Below, one piece after another: positions 22,351 through 31,643 of a DNA stretch of 43,939 nt (position 1 is the first letter of the stretch; every line of letters begins with the position of its first letter). The notes below the pieces were generated by a model that saw only the letters and a list, made by a program, of their open reading frames with translations, ran no database searches and had not been told where the DNA came from. A program made the translations under genes and the position numbers. Source of the DNA: an uncultured Bdellovibrio sp. (lineage in GTDB: Bacteria; Bdellovibrionota; Bdellovibrionia; Bdellovibrionales; Bdellovibrionaceae); contig NZ_CAMLDV010000009.1 of assembly GCF_946478835.1 (NCBI RefSeq), positions 1-43,939 on the forward strand. Direction: 5' to 3'.

Positions 22351-22869
22351 CTACTCCCAACCGTTTTTATCATGAAAGTCAGGTTGAGAAGCCGCATGGC
22401 GAAGCGACCAATAGCTTTTCTCGCCACCTAAAAACTCCACCACCGTCGTTAACCCCACAATACGGGGATTTAATGGCTGAGAGCTGTTCACCTCAATTCG
22501 AAAGAACGCTTCATTCTTTTCGGAACTGCGCTCTTTCAGACGCACGGTGATATCCGAGGAGGGCTTCATACCTTCACGGTAACTGCTAAAACTATAAGCA
22601 TTCCAATTGCCGTTCGGTGAGCAATTGATCTCGAGATAGGGTTCATTTTTATCACGAGTTTCAGAGACAAAAACCTCAAGGCAGGTGCTCTGCCAAAGGC
22701 CGTCTTCACGGGATTCAATGACTCCCGGGGAAGGCCACACAATATGTTCAAGAGGGCCGGTGATTTTAAATTCAATCGTCAAAGTCGTGGGTTTTGTCTG
22801 AAAGCAGTCGGCTTCAATGGAAAACTGACTCGTGCGGTTCGTAGAATGAAACGGAATAAGATTTTTCAT
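22351..22869 (-). CDS. DOMON-like domain protein
   Basis: The product is 172 aa from the ATG at 22869, which overlaps the stop of the thioesterase gene (ATGA). The sequence is beta-rich, with LTIEFKITGPLEHIVWPS, DGLWQSTCLEVFVSETRDKNEPYLEINCSPNGNWNAYSF, and SYWSLRHAASQPDFHDKNGW. This resembles the bacterial DOMON-like group related to carbohydrate-binding module 9. No signal peptide is apparent, so it is probably cytoplasmic. The overlap implies translational coupling with the thioesterase. Ligand unknown; the family call is by pattern. Confidence 0.75.
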   Translation of the reverse strand: MKNLIPFHSTNRTSQFSIEADCFQTKPTTLTIEFKITGPLEHIVWPSPGVIESREDGLWQSTCLEVFVSETRDKNEPYLEINCSPNGNWNAYSFSSYREGMKPSSDITVRLKERSSEKNEAFFRIEVNSSQPLNPRIVGLTTVVEFLGGEKSYWSLRHAASQPDFHDKNGWE

Positions 22870-23639
22870 GAACGTTTCTCCCACTCCAGCGTTGCTGTAA
22901 ATAGAACCTTATCGTCACCGACGCGGGCTCCTTTGTAGTTCGTTGTTCCTTGAGAATTATTGTGAACATCGGGCGATTGCAGACTGCGATCAATCTGAAC
23001 TTTATCTCCCAAGTGAGTTTCTGCCAAGAAATTGACCGAGTAGGACTTTAACAGCAAAGACTTGTGGTACTCATAAGGAATAGCGTCCAGAATCCACTGG
23101 GCGTATTTCGTGTTGTTCACGTGTTGATTGATATCCAAGTCAGAGTTACGAACACGGTACTTGGCGAGCTTTTCGTATTCGCCAGCCACGGGAATTTTTT
23201 CGGGTGTCAGACCTGAAGAACGTTCATAAGTTAAATGATCCCACTCCCGAAGGTTTTGCGCAGGAAGAATTTTTTTAGTTTGGCGATCCAAAGCCAACCA
23301 CGAAGTTGCGCAAAGCCCGATCTCCTTGTCGTTCTCGTTCAAAATAGCAAACTCCCGTGTCACAAAAGCGCCCTCAGGTGGACGCAGCCACGTTTGTACT
23401 TTGATGTTCTGGCCGAATCGAGGCCATTCCTTCATGTGCAGAGTTTGGCGGGTCAACACCCAATAAAGGCCTTCTCTTTCCATATCTTGCATTCCAAAAC
23501 CTAAGCGCTCGGCGTGCATCCAGGCGGTCTCCTGGATAAGATTGAGAGTGCCATAAAGTCCCAGGCGTCCCAGTGGATTCACTAGCAAACTTGTAATGTG
23601 ATACTTTTCTGTCCAGAGGGCATATTCCGATTTGCTCAT
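22866..23639 (-). CDS. Acyl-ACP/acyl-CoA thioesterase (double hotdog)
   Basis: The product is 257 aa from MSKSEYALWTEKYHI; the frame extends 33 codons upstream, but that part lacks a ribosome site and resembles no thioesterase. The FatA/bacterial acyl-ACP thioesterase pattern is visible: GRLGLYGTLNLIQETAWMHAERLG, GLYWVLTRQTLHMKEWPRFG, then the second hotdog VRNSDLDINQHVNNTKYAQWILDAIP with the conserved Asn-x-His. It releases free fatty acids from acyl carriers in the cytoplasm. The stop overlaps the next gene's ATG, so both are one unit. Confidence 0.9.
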   Translation of the reverse strand: MSKSEYALWTEKYHITSLLVNPLGRLGLYGTLNLIQETAWMHAERLGFGMQDMEREGLYWVLTRQTLHMKEWPRFGQNIKVQTWLRPPEGAFVTREFAILNENDKEIGLCATSWLALDRQTKKILPAQNLREWDHLTYERSSGLTPEKIPVAGEYEKLAKYRVRNSDLDINQHVNNTKYAQWILDAIPYEYHKSLLLKSYSVNFLAETHLGDKVQIDRSLQSPDVHNNSQGTTNYKGARVGDDKVLFTATLEWEKRS

Positions 23640-23732
23640 GCACCTATGATTCCATATTTCGTGCGCGAAAACATGAAATAACTCGTATCTCAAACATAGA
23701 AATTGCAAAAAAACAGGAAGTAATTTAGACCC

Positions 23733-23756
23733 AAACAATGTATACTGTATTTGTTT
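23733..23756. promoter_or_regulatory. Inverted repeat in the thioesterase/Xre divergent region
   Basis: AAACAA-N12-TTGTTT, with TGTATACTGTAT in the centre, lies between the divergent thioesterase and Xre-type genes. It is a candidate operator for the Xre protein or part of a promoter. Only the symmetry is seen. Confidence 0.4.
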
Positions 23757-23846
23757 AGAGGCGTGAAAAACGAAAAACCTTCAAAGCAAATACTTGTCAC
23801 GTTCCCTTGGTTGTGTTTAAGCTAATTATTATTAGGTGGATTGCAC

Positions 23847-24125
23847 ATGAGACAAAAAAATATGTTAGCAGATTTTTTAAAGCAGAAACGTGTAGCAGCA
23901 GGTCTTTCTCAAAGAGACGTGGCTGACAAATTGGGATACTCAACTCCTCAGTTTATTTCTAACTGGGAAAGAGGAGTTTCTCATCCTCCAATCAACGCTC
24001 TTAAGAAGTTGGGAGAGCTTTATAAAGTATCAGCTGATGATCTTTTTGAGGTGACACTCAATGCGACGGTTCAAGAGGTAACTCAAGATCTTCGCCGCAA
24101 ATTCGCAAGCAGCAAAGCTCGCTAA
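23847..24125 (+). CDS. Small Xre-family DNA-binding protein
   Basis: The product is 92 aa with a single HTH_3 domain, DFLKQKRVAAGLSQRDVADKLGYSTPQFISNWERGVSHPPINALKKLGELYKVSADDLFEV (about residues 7-65), and a short basic tail. The start at 23847 follows AGGTGG with 7-nt spacing. A TTG at 23841 is also open. It has no effector domain, so it is probably a simple repressor or global regulator. Nothing nearby looks like a toxin, so a toxin-antitoxin pair is unlikely. A strong terminator follows. Confidence 0.9.
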   Translation: MRQKNMLADFLKQKRVAAGLSQRDVADKLGYSTPQFISNWERGVSHPPINALKKLGELYKVSADDLFEVTLNATVQEVTQDLRRKFASSKAR

Positions 24126-24154
24126 TTTATACCAGTTTGTAGAGTTAAATTTGG

Positions 24155-24190
24155 AACGAGCTCCAGTTATGGCGCTCGTTTTGTTTTTTT
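24155..24190 (+). terminator. Intrinsic terminator of the Xre gene
   Basis: AACGAGC, a 12-nt loop, and GCTCGTT followed by TTGTTTTTTT, 29 bp after the Xre stop codon. Confidence 0.85.
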
Positions 24191-24229
24191 GGCAGATGAA
24201 TTCGAAATTTTCTTTTGCAAGGTGAATTG

Positions 24230-24868
24230 GTGAGAACGAAACTGTTTAAAGCGTTAAGCGAAGAGCTTTGTTCGTTTATTGAACAAGAGGGGATGGCGGT
24301 TCGTCCTTATAGTCATCCGGGATTGTCCTATTTTCAACAGCTGACAGAAGAAGGCCAACAAACTGCCATTGAAACCCTGCAAAACTATCTTGAGGTCTGT
24401 CGGTCCGTCTATAAGGAAAACCACAGTCTCAAAGACTCGGCATTCTTGGTTCAAAAAGGTTTGGAATATTTTAGTTATCAATGCCATCCGTCCATTTTCG
24501 AAATGGTGGAAAAAGAAAGTCGTGTTGTTGAGTTTTATACGCCTCAGAACACGCAGATTTTCAGAACAATTAACTATTTTGAATTCGCCAGTTACACAAT
24601 CGAAGACCTTTACTGTCGTCCTTGGAATCATCTTTATATCCGCGATGAAGAAATCGATAATCTTTTAATTCAAGGAGTAGGGGCTGTCCTTACCAAGGCT
24701 GCGGGACCCGAGGGCGTTTTGGTCCCAAATCAACATTTACTGACTGAGAAAGCTTCTCTTGAAAGAGTGACTATCACCGTTGATGGAGTTCATCTTTTAC
24801 CTTTAATGCAAAAAGAGGCCGTTGAGGGTTTTGCCTGCATTATTGATTGCCGTCCTCTTTTATACTAA
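24230..24868 (+). CDS. Conserved-looking cytoplasmic protein, function unknown
   Basis: The product is 212 aa, probably from the GTG at 24230 after AAGGTGA; an in-frame TTG at 24215 is less likely. There is no signal peptide or membrane span. It has a helical N-terminal half with LSYFQQLTEEGQQTAIETLQNYLEVC and a mixed second half with QIFRTINYFEFASYTIEDLYCRPWNHLYIRDEE. Five Cys are spread through the chain. Codon use resembles neighbours, so it looks like a real gene. It converges on the tamA-like gene, eight bp apart. I recognise no family. Confidence 0.72.
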   Translation: MRTKLFKALSEELCSFIEQEGMAVRPYSHPGLSYFQQLTEEGQQTAIETLQNYLEVCRSVYKENHSLKDSAFLVQKGLEYFSYQCHPSIFEMVEKESRVVEFYTPQNTQIFRTINYFEFASYTIEDLYCRPWNHLYIRDEEIDNLLIQGVGAVLTKAAGPEGVLVPNQHLLTEKASLERVTITVDGVHLLPLMQKEAVEGFACIIDCRPLLY

Positions 24869-24876
24869 AAAATTTT

Positions 24877-27675
24877 TTAGAAAGTTCCGATCGACAGATG
24901 GAAGCGCCAAGGTTCTTCCGTTGGGCGCGCGTCTAATTTCCAAGCCCATTCCAAGCTTAAAGGTCCTACCGGCGTATTATAGCGAATACCGAATCCCGCA
25001 GAATCACGATAGCTGTCTTGGAAATGCAAACCCTGAATTTGCACGGAGCCACCGTCATAGAAAACAGCTCCGCCCAAGTTTCCGTAAATAGGAAAACGAA
25101 GTTCTGATTTTACCAGATACATTGTGGAGTCAGTTCTAAGGTAATAAGTGGAATCATTCGGACCGATCCCTAGATCCGTGCGATTCGGGAAGACTTCTTG
25201 AGTTCCAGCTTCGTAACCACGAATCGTGGATTGGCCTCCCAAAGTGAAACCTTTTTTATCCCAAGGAACGCCACCGTTATCGCTTAAGTTTTTTAAGTAA
25301 CCGCCGCGCACCTGATTCGCCCAAACAACGGGTTGCATTTTATAATGAGCCACTGTCCAGTAATGCGTGAAACTTAAAGTGCTGCGCCAGAATTCAATCG
25401 TGCGCGTGCTGCCTAGATCAGGAGACGAATACTCCGCACTCCAACGCGTGAAAGTTCCTTTGGTCGGATTAAATGGATTGTCCCGGAAGTCGACATCTAA
25501 AGTCGGTCCTGTTGTCGCGATATCTTGCGTGATCGAAGGGAACTTGTCTTCCAAGCTGTAGTCTTTGATCGTCGCTAAAGACCACAGATCCCAGATACCC
25601 AAGACATGGGACGTGAAATCCTTTTCAAGCGAATAAGTTGTGGAATTCACTTCGGTGATTTTACGAAGATCATAATCAGTCACAGTTTTAGATCGCGCTA
25701 AATTAATACGACCGCGAACACGCGTGCCGAAAATATAAGGCTCTAAATAGCCTAGGATGATGCGGCTTTCGAGAAACTTGATATCCGCGACATTGTAGTT
25801 GCCTTCCAGGCGCACAGAAACTCCGCGACCGGTCCCCCACAAATTGCGGTAGGCCACACCCAAGTAACCGCGCAAAGTCAGCGTTCGTTCATTCGTTGCA
25901 CCGCCACCGATCGTGAAAAGACCCGGCTCTCTTTCAGAGACTTTTACCAAAACCGTGCGGTTAGCCGCCGGGGTTTTTTCTTCCAGAGTGCGGATTTCAA
26001 CAGAGCTAAAAAATCCTGTGCGCTGCAGGCGAGCGATGGACTCTTCAACCTTGCTTGGAGTGATGAGATCTCCTTGCGTGAACTCTAACTCTTTTTGAAT
26101 CACATAATCTTTGGTGAAGTTATTGCCTTCTAAAATAATAGAGGCTGCGCGAACCTGGGGTCCTTCAAAGATTTTGAAATGCAAAGAAGCTTTGGTATTC
26201 GTTTCGTCATAAGTCACCAGATCTTCTTTTTCATTGAGCAGAATCATCTCGATATAGCCACGCTCATGGTAGAAGTCTTTAAGGCGGCCGATTGATTCCT
26301 CGATATGGCCTAAACGCAACGGCCCCGCGCGAAGACGAGTGACTTTAAGAAGCTCTTCATTGCTAAAAGAAGAATTTCCGGTGAACTCCACCGATTCAAC
26401 AACCGTCAAAGGTCCTTCATCCAAGTTCACGTAAATAGTGACAGCGTCTTTGTCCTTATTGTATTGCGTGCGCGAAGACAGCACTTTGGCTTGCAAAAAT
26501 CCGTTGTTCTGGAGTTCCAAAACTAAGTTCTTAATTCCCGTATCGACATCGTCTTTATTGTAATAACGCTCGCTGACGACCGGAGAACTGTGTTTTTCAA
26601 TAAACTCCGCATAGTAACTTTCGCTCTTGCTAAATCGGCCTGTAAAATTAATTTTCTGAATTTTAACGCGAGGGCCTTCGTTGATTGAAAAAGTCACTTT
26701 GCGCTCAAAGCGATTCTTTCCTTCTGTTTCTTCAGCTTTTACCTCAGCGCGGGCATAACCTTGCGCCAGATAGTAAGCGCGAATTTTTTGTCCGAGCTCC
26801 GTGCCCACGGCAGGGTTGCCCGAATAAAAATTATCCAAATCCAAAGCCTTTTCAACGTCCCGGATTTTGAGGATCTTGACACCTTGGTATCCTTGATAGT
26901 CAAACGTATAGCTTTCCGTTTTATCAATGCTATAGAACAGAGTCACCTGAGACTCGTCAGCACTAAACTCTGTCGTCGGTCCTGTGATATCCGCGCGGAT
27001 ATAGTGATTTGAGCGCAAATAATCGCGCGCTTTTTTATTTACTTCAGAAAGAGTGTTGTCCGTAAAAGGATCATTCAGATACTTACTAAGTTTTTTCGCC
27101 AGAGTTTTATTCAGCTCTACGTTCGCACTTTGTAAAATGATGTTATGGATCACGGTCTGCTTGTTTTCAGTGATCTTAACGGCCACGCCAACCAGGTCTT
27201 CGCTTTCCGGAGGCATTTCAATATCGACGACGGCATTGTAGTAGCCGCGCTCTTTATAGGCCTGGCGAATTTTTTCAGCGCCTTCAATTAAGTTCTGTTG
27301 ATCAAAAACGTCGCCGTTTTTAACGCCGAAAATATTTTCCACTTCGGTATCGGGAATTCCCTTGTTGCCAAAGAATTTCAAATTCGTCACGCGACGGGTT
27401 CTTAGAAATTCCATACGGTACGGACTGCCGTTGCCGTCGTCCATAACGCGAATCGAAGTGAACTGCGGTTTCAGTTGCAAAAAGCGAATGACTTCATCGA
27501 CTTGTTCGAGCGTTAACTTTTCTTTTTCAACTTGTGGAAATCTTTTTAACAATTCCGTCTGGATCTCTGGAGGAAGATTTGAATACTTCAACATCTTCTT
27601 CGCCCAACCCGGAAGGGGAGCGGCCAAAGCACTGGTCAAAAGCAAAAGAGATAAAAGGGTTCGAGAACGGAACAT
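24877..27675 (-). CDS. Omp85-family outer-membrane protein, TamA/BamA-like, many POTRA domains
   Basis: The 932-aa protein has a signal peptide (LLSLLLLTSALAAPLPGWA) and six to seven successive POTRA-like units up to about residue 590. Each ends in a strand such as VTFSINEGPRVKI or LHFKIFEGPQVRA and begins with a VxxxxFxGN pattern. A 16-strand-type barrel follows, with the Omp85 lid motif TLGGQSTIRGYE and a C-terminal aromatic (SIGTF). E. coli TamA has three POTRAs and BamA five, so the length is unusual. The gene overlaps the tamB stop by one base (TAATG), which makes TamA the better name than BamA. It inserts or assembles proteins in the outer membrane. Confidence 0.92.
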   Translation of the reverse strand: MFRSRTLLSLLLLTSALAAPLPGWAKKMLKYSNLPPEIQTELLKRFPQVEKEKLTLEQVDEVIRFLQLKPQFTSIRVMDDGNGSPYRMEFLRTRRVTNLKFFGNKGIPDTEVENIFGVKNGDVFDQQNLIEGAEKIRQAYKERGYYNAVVDIEMPPESEDLVGVAVKITENKQTVIHNIILQSANVELNKTLAKKLSKYLNDPFTDNTLSEVNKKARDYLRSNHYIRADITGPTTEFSADESQVTLFYSIDKTESYTFDYQGYQGVKILKIRDVEKALDLDNFYSGNPAVGTELGQKIRAYYLAQGYARAEVKAEETEGKNRFERKVTFSINEGPRVKIQKINFTGRFSKSESYYAEFIEKHSSPVVSERYYNKDDVDTGIKNLVLELQNNGFLQAKVLSSRTQYNKDKDAVTIYVNLDEGPLTVVESVEFTGNSSFSNEELLKVTRLRAGPLRLGHIEESIGRLKDFYHERGYIEMILLNEKEDLVTYDETNTKASLHFKIFEGPQVRAASIILEGNNFTKDYVIQKELEFTQGDLITPSKVEESIARLQRTGFFSSVEIRTLEEKTPAANRTVLVKVSEREPGLFTIGGGATNERTLTLRGYLGVAYRNLWGTGRGVSVRLEGNYNVADIKFLESRIILGYLEPYIFGTRVRGRINLARSKTVTDYDLRKITEVNSTTYSLEKDFTSHVLGIWDLWSLATIKDYSLEDKFPSITQDIATTGPTLDVDFRDNPFNPTKGTFTRWSAEYSSPDLGSTRTIEFWRSTLSFTHYWTVAHYKMQPVVWANQVRGGYLKNLSDNGGVPWDKKGFTLGGQSTIRGYEAGTQEVFPNRTDLGIGPNDSTYYLRTDSTMYLVKSELRFPIYGNLGGAVFYDGGSVQIQGLHFQDSYRDSAGFGIRYNTPVGPLSLEWAWKLDARPTEEPWRFHLSIGTF

Positions 27676-30600
27676 TATTTGAACTCCCTCTTAAACTCAA
27701 GATCCAAACCGAAGATGCTTTGCGCTTCCGGTTGCGTGGACTGCAAAGTGGTGTTGTCTTCGATACCACGATTTTCAAAAGAACCGATGGCTGTCCAATT
27801 GTTGTTGATAAAATATTCCAGTTTTAAGTCGTAAGACTGCGTATCACGAACAGGACGACTTCCTGAAACTTTCACGCGTTCTGAAAGACGGCGACTGACA
27901 GTGACCTTTGGAACACTGATGTTGCGAGTGGAGTCGTATTGTGAACCCACTTGTAAGTTAAATCCTGTCGCACTTTCAAAAGCCTTGCCGATCGGTTTTG
28001 CCAACACCGCGCCACCGATTTCAAAACCCAGTTGCTCTGCTTGTTGGCGCGACTGAACGTTTTGATCCATCGCCGAGGATGTTACGCCCAGTGCAATCAA
28101 TGAAATAATATCTTGTTCTGGTAAAGGAGGCACACTCGTTAAGCGAATGGTCAGGTTCTTTGAAGGTCCCTGCGCCAAAAGCGAAATATCGTAGTCGTTA
28201 ATGCGCGACTGAGCCGTAATATAAAGATTTGGATTGATCTGATCAGGATCATTAAACTCAATAACACCATTTTGGATGTCGAAAACTTTATCTTTAAAGA
28301 TCAGTTTGGATTTCTTTTCCATGTTGATCTTTCCAAGCAAGATCGGGTTGCTTGGGGCCCCTTTGACTTGCAAGTGACCTGACACTGAGCCATCGATAAG
28401 GGAGTTCTTCACAACAATATTGCGATCCAAAATCAACTGTAGATCTAAAAGAATCGGTTCAAAGTGACTCTCGCGAATGACTTTCGGAAGATAAACGCTT
28501 TGTTTAACTCCGGCGATGCCACCCTCTTCCGTAAATTCTTTTTCAACCAAAGCGCTGCTGACGTGGAAAGTTCCAGAAAGTGTGAATGGGAACCAACGGC
28601 CCGAAAAGAGCAGATCGGCATTTCCACTGCTGCGAACTTTATCGGGAACATTGAAGGTGACGTTGTCCATGCGCAGACGAATGGATGTCGGGATGTCGCG
28701 AATGCCGTTGATTAAAATGCCACCGTCACCTGTCAAAGTTCCGCCAGCAATATTGGCGCGAATCGAATTCACCAGAACTTTGCTTTGCGAGAAGACCACT
28801 TCCATCGAAAGGCGCTCAAGCGGGTGAGGAAAGCCCTTGAGTTTTAGGAACGCATTTTCTGTATTAAGATTTCCTAAGATCTCAGGTTTTTTAATGGAAC
28901 CAGACACCGTTGTCGAGGCATGCAGAGTTCCACCTAGATCATCTAAGAATGGCATAAAGATTTGCAAAAGGCGGATGTCCATCTGCGCATTCACGGCCAC
29001 ATTCAAGTCCTCGGCCGTGAAATTTTCACCTTTGACGACCAAGTTGTTGTTCGGGCCTTCCAGGTGAAAGTTTTTAATATCGACGACGCCATTGTTGCTG
29101 GTGATATCAATGGGACCATTTTTATTGGAAGTCGAAAGCGTCCCGCGTTTTAAAGCGAATGTCTGGATATGAATTTTTCCCGATGACTTAAAGAAGTCTC
29201 CCGTATCTGCACGCAGATCCACTGTGGAAGTCAAAGATGAACTGTACTCACTGGCAAGATTGGCTCCGCCGATAAGGCCCAGCAGGGAGGAGTAATTCCA
29301 ATTATTGGTCTTCATCTTCACTAGCAAAGGAGCTTTGCCTTTTTCAAACGGCAGTTGGAATTCCCCTTGAACCTTGTCACCGAAAAGACTGAGCTGCGCG
29401 CCAAAGCTGTTGCGATTTAAAGTGAGAATGAAATTCGAATTAGGAATCTCCTGGTCCTCAAAGTAAGTATCCGTCACGGCACCTTTGATCATCACCTGAG
29501 GATTTTTAACGGAGTCTTTAAGTTCCGCTGCAAAGTTTAAGTTTCCAAGAATATTCGAATTGATTTTGCTAATGATGTCGGATTCTTCAAGCTTCCAGTT
29601 TTTTCCATCAGCATAAAGATTCATCACCTGCTCAGAGCTGATACCGCCTTGAACCGCTAAAGTGGCATTGCCTTTTTGCAGAAGGACCTTATCGGTTTTG
29701 ATATTTCCGTTTTGCGCTGAGACGTTGAAGTTAAGAATGTCGAAATTTTCAGGACCGATCATCACGTTTTTAAACGCAGACTCCAGATTGTAATTCATTT
29801 TCCAAAAGTTCAAAGGACCGTGCACGCGCGCCTTCGCGGCACCGATACCCGCAACATCCACTGGGAATTTATAAATGCGCGCAAAAACCAAAGCGATGTC
29901 GTTAAGATCCGCTGTCGGTGCGCTGAATTCGCCGCCCAGGGTGTTGTGATTCAAATCCACTTTTAAATCGCCTAAATACTGAGTTTTATTAACGGCCCCC
30001 GCGATATCATCAAAATACAGCGTGCCTCCGCGGTATTTGAGATTGCTGATCAAGTTTCCTAATGCGAAATCCTCGAAAATAAAATCGCGGGCATTCAGAT
30101 TCATATCAAAGATCGCTGCGGCAGAGTCCCCTGAGGTAGATCCTTCGATGCTTGTTGAACCTTCGAGTTTTAGATTTGCCAGATTTTTTATATTTTTAAG
30201 TTCCAGTTTTTTGGTTTTAAAATTGATCTTAAAACCTTTGCTAAAATCAATCACGCCGTCACTGTTGCCAGTGCTCGTGCCAAGACTCAAAGCCGCCGCA
30301 TAACTCACAGCTTGAGGGGTGACTTGCACCTGACCTTGAGCACTCATTGAATCCAGATTTAAAATAGCTAAATCTTTGGGTTTCATTCCAGATTTCACCC
30401 AAAGATTCTGTGCTGAGATCGATGCGCCTGTGCAAGTCACCTGGAAGTGTGGATAAATTTGCCCTGCACAAGGAAGTTCTCCTTGAAGTTCTGCTCCCAC
30501 AGGAATGTTGTTTAAATCCAAAGACTGAAACAGCTTTTGCAGATCCAGAGCAGGAACACTGATTTTTGCTTTGAACTCGTAATCATCACGCAAAGAAATC

Positions 30601-31643
30601 TGCGATTTTGTAACAGTCGCATCACCTGCCGGATGTTGAACTTTAACTTCCGAGAAAGTCACGGTGCGATCTTTATATTCACCCTGAATACGAGCATCGC
30701 CGATTTCAAATTTATCGACCACCAAAGAGCGCGTCGTAATATCGGCTTTGCCACGCAGGTTTTCTAAACCGTCGAAACGAGTTTCTACATCCAGATTCAC
30801 TTCGCCGGAAAGCCCTGGCAGTTTCATTTGTGGACGGGCTTTTTTAAGTTCCTTGTGAATATCAGCCAGGTTGATGCGACCTGAAATATCTAAAAGCCCT
30901 GAGGGCTTAATCATGATTTCGCTAAAACGAGTGAGTTCACCGCGGGCTAGGATTTCAGATTCGTCGAAACGTGCGCCCAGTTGAATGATGCGCAAGGATT
31001 GACGGGTCAAATACAAGTGCGCGTCTAGTGATCCTTGGAAGCTTCCAAAACTTCCCAACGTTAAGGCCACAGCCGGAACATCGACTTTCGCAGTGATGTT
31101 CTTTCCCATGTTCGTTAAAAGAAGATCACCACTTTGAACAACGGTGTCCAATTTCAAATCTTGCGAAGTCACGCGAAGCTGGATGTTTTGCAAAAAGACT
31201 CTTTGCAGCGGCAGCTTTTCAAGCTGATTGAAAAGAGCATCCATTGGAAGCTCTTTCGGGGGAGTGTCGCTTTTTAAAAATGGATCGATATTCAATTCCA
31301 CTTCCGGCGAGTCAATGATCACCGCTGAGAGGGTCACACGACCGCTGAGGAGATGAAAGAAATCAACAAAAACACGAACGCCGCCGATATGAATTTTCTT
31401 AAGCGGTTCGGCCAGTTCATCTTTGCCTTCGATATCAATACCTTCTAAAGCCAGCGAAGGTTTAAAAAGTTTTAGATTTAAATTCTGTGCGCGAATGCGG
31501 ACGGGGAGTGAGGAATCCGAATACGTTTGGATTTTATTCAGTGCCCACGATTCGATCTTAGGTCCGATCACCATGGAGCCCAAAATCCAAAGCACTAAAA
31601 ATCCCGCAAGAGGCGTGATTAAAATCCAGAACGCTCGCTTCAT
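27675..31643 (-). CDS. tamB: TamB-like AsmA-superfamily protein
   Basis: The 1322-aa protein is anchored by an N-terminal membrane helix (FWILITPLAGFLVLWILGSMV) and spans the periplasm as a long beta-rich taco-like groove. Repeated patterns such as GxIxxxxxxLxxxG run throughout. The C-terminal TamB (DUF490) domain has GKINMEKKSKLIFKDKVFDIQNGVIEFNDPDQINPNLYI, then VPPLPEQDIISLIALGV and SRRLSERVKVSGS. Homologues carry phospholipid between membranes and act with TamA. TGGAG precedes the ATG, which overlaps the upstream gene's stop by four bases. The order unknown-tamB-tamA is a coupled operon. Confidence 0.93.
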   Translation of the reverse strand: MKRAFWILITPLAGFLVLWILGSMVIGPKIESWALNKIQTYSDSSLPVRIRAQNLNLKLFKPSLALEGIDIEGKDELAEPLKKIHIGGVRVFVDFFHLLSGRVTLSAVIIDSPEVELNIDPFLKSDTPPKELPMDALFNQLEKLPLQRVFLQNIQLRVTSQDLKLDTVVQSGDLLLTNMGKNITAKVDVPAVALTLGSFGSFQGSLDAHLYLTRQSLRIIQLGARFDESEILARGELTRFSEIMIKPSGLLDISGRINLADIHKELKKARPQMKLPGLSGEVNLDVETRFDGLENLRGKADITTRSLVVDKFEIGDARIQGEYKDRTVTFSEVKVQHPAGDATVTKSQISLRDDYEFKAKISVPALDLQKLFQSLDLNNIPVGAELQGELPCAGQIYPHFQVTCTGASISAQNLWVKSGMKPKDLAILNLDSMSAQGQVQVTPQAVSYAAALSLGTSTGNSDGVIDFSKGFKINFKTKKLELKNIKNLANLKLEGSTSIEGSTSGDSAAAIFDMNLNARDFIFEDFALGNLISNLKYRGGTLYFDDIAGAVNKTQYLGDLKVDLNHNTLGGEFSAPTADLNDIALVFARIYKFPVDVAGIGAAKARVHGPLNFWKMNYNLESAFKNVMIGPENFDILNFNVSAQNGNIKTDKVLLQKGNATLAVQGGISSEQVMNLYADGKNWKLEESDIISKINSNILGNLNFAAELKDSVKNPQVMIKGAVTDTYFEDQEIPNSNFILTLNRNSFGAQLSLFGDKVQGEFQLPFEKGKAPLLVKMKTNNWNYSSLLGLIGGANLASEYSSSLTSTVDLRADTGDFFKSSGKIHIQTFALKRGTLSTSNKNGPIDITSNNGVVDIKNFHLEGPNNNLVVKGENFTAEDLNVAVNAQMDIRLLQIFMPFLDDLGGTLHASTTVSGSIKKPEILGNLNTENAFLKLKGFPHPLERLSMEVVFSQSKVLVNSIRANIAGGTLTGDGGILINGIRDIPTSIRLRMDNVTFNVPDKVRSSGNADLLFSGRWFPFTLSGTFHVSSALVEKEFTEEGGIAGVKQSVYLPKVIRESHFEPILLDLQLILDRNIVVKNSLIDGSVSGHLQVKGAPSNPILLGKINMEKKSKLIFKDKVFDIQNGVIEFNDPDQINPNLYITAQSRINDYDISLLAQGPSKNLTIRLTSVPPLPEQDIISLIALGVTSSAMDQNVQSRQQAEQLGFEIGGAVLAKPIGKAFESATGFNLQVGSQYDSTRNISVPKVTVSRRLSERVKVSGSRPVRDTQSYDLKLEYFINNNWTAIGSFENRGIEDNTTLQSTQPEAQSIFGLDLEFKREFK

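Noticed and set aside
23847..24868. Xre protein plus the following gene as a toxin-antitoxin pair
   Set aside because: A strong terminator separates them, the second product is 212 aa without toxin motifs, and its codon use is ordinary.
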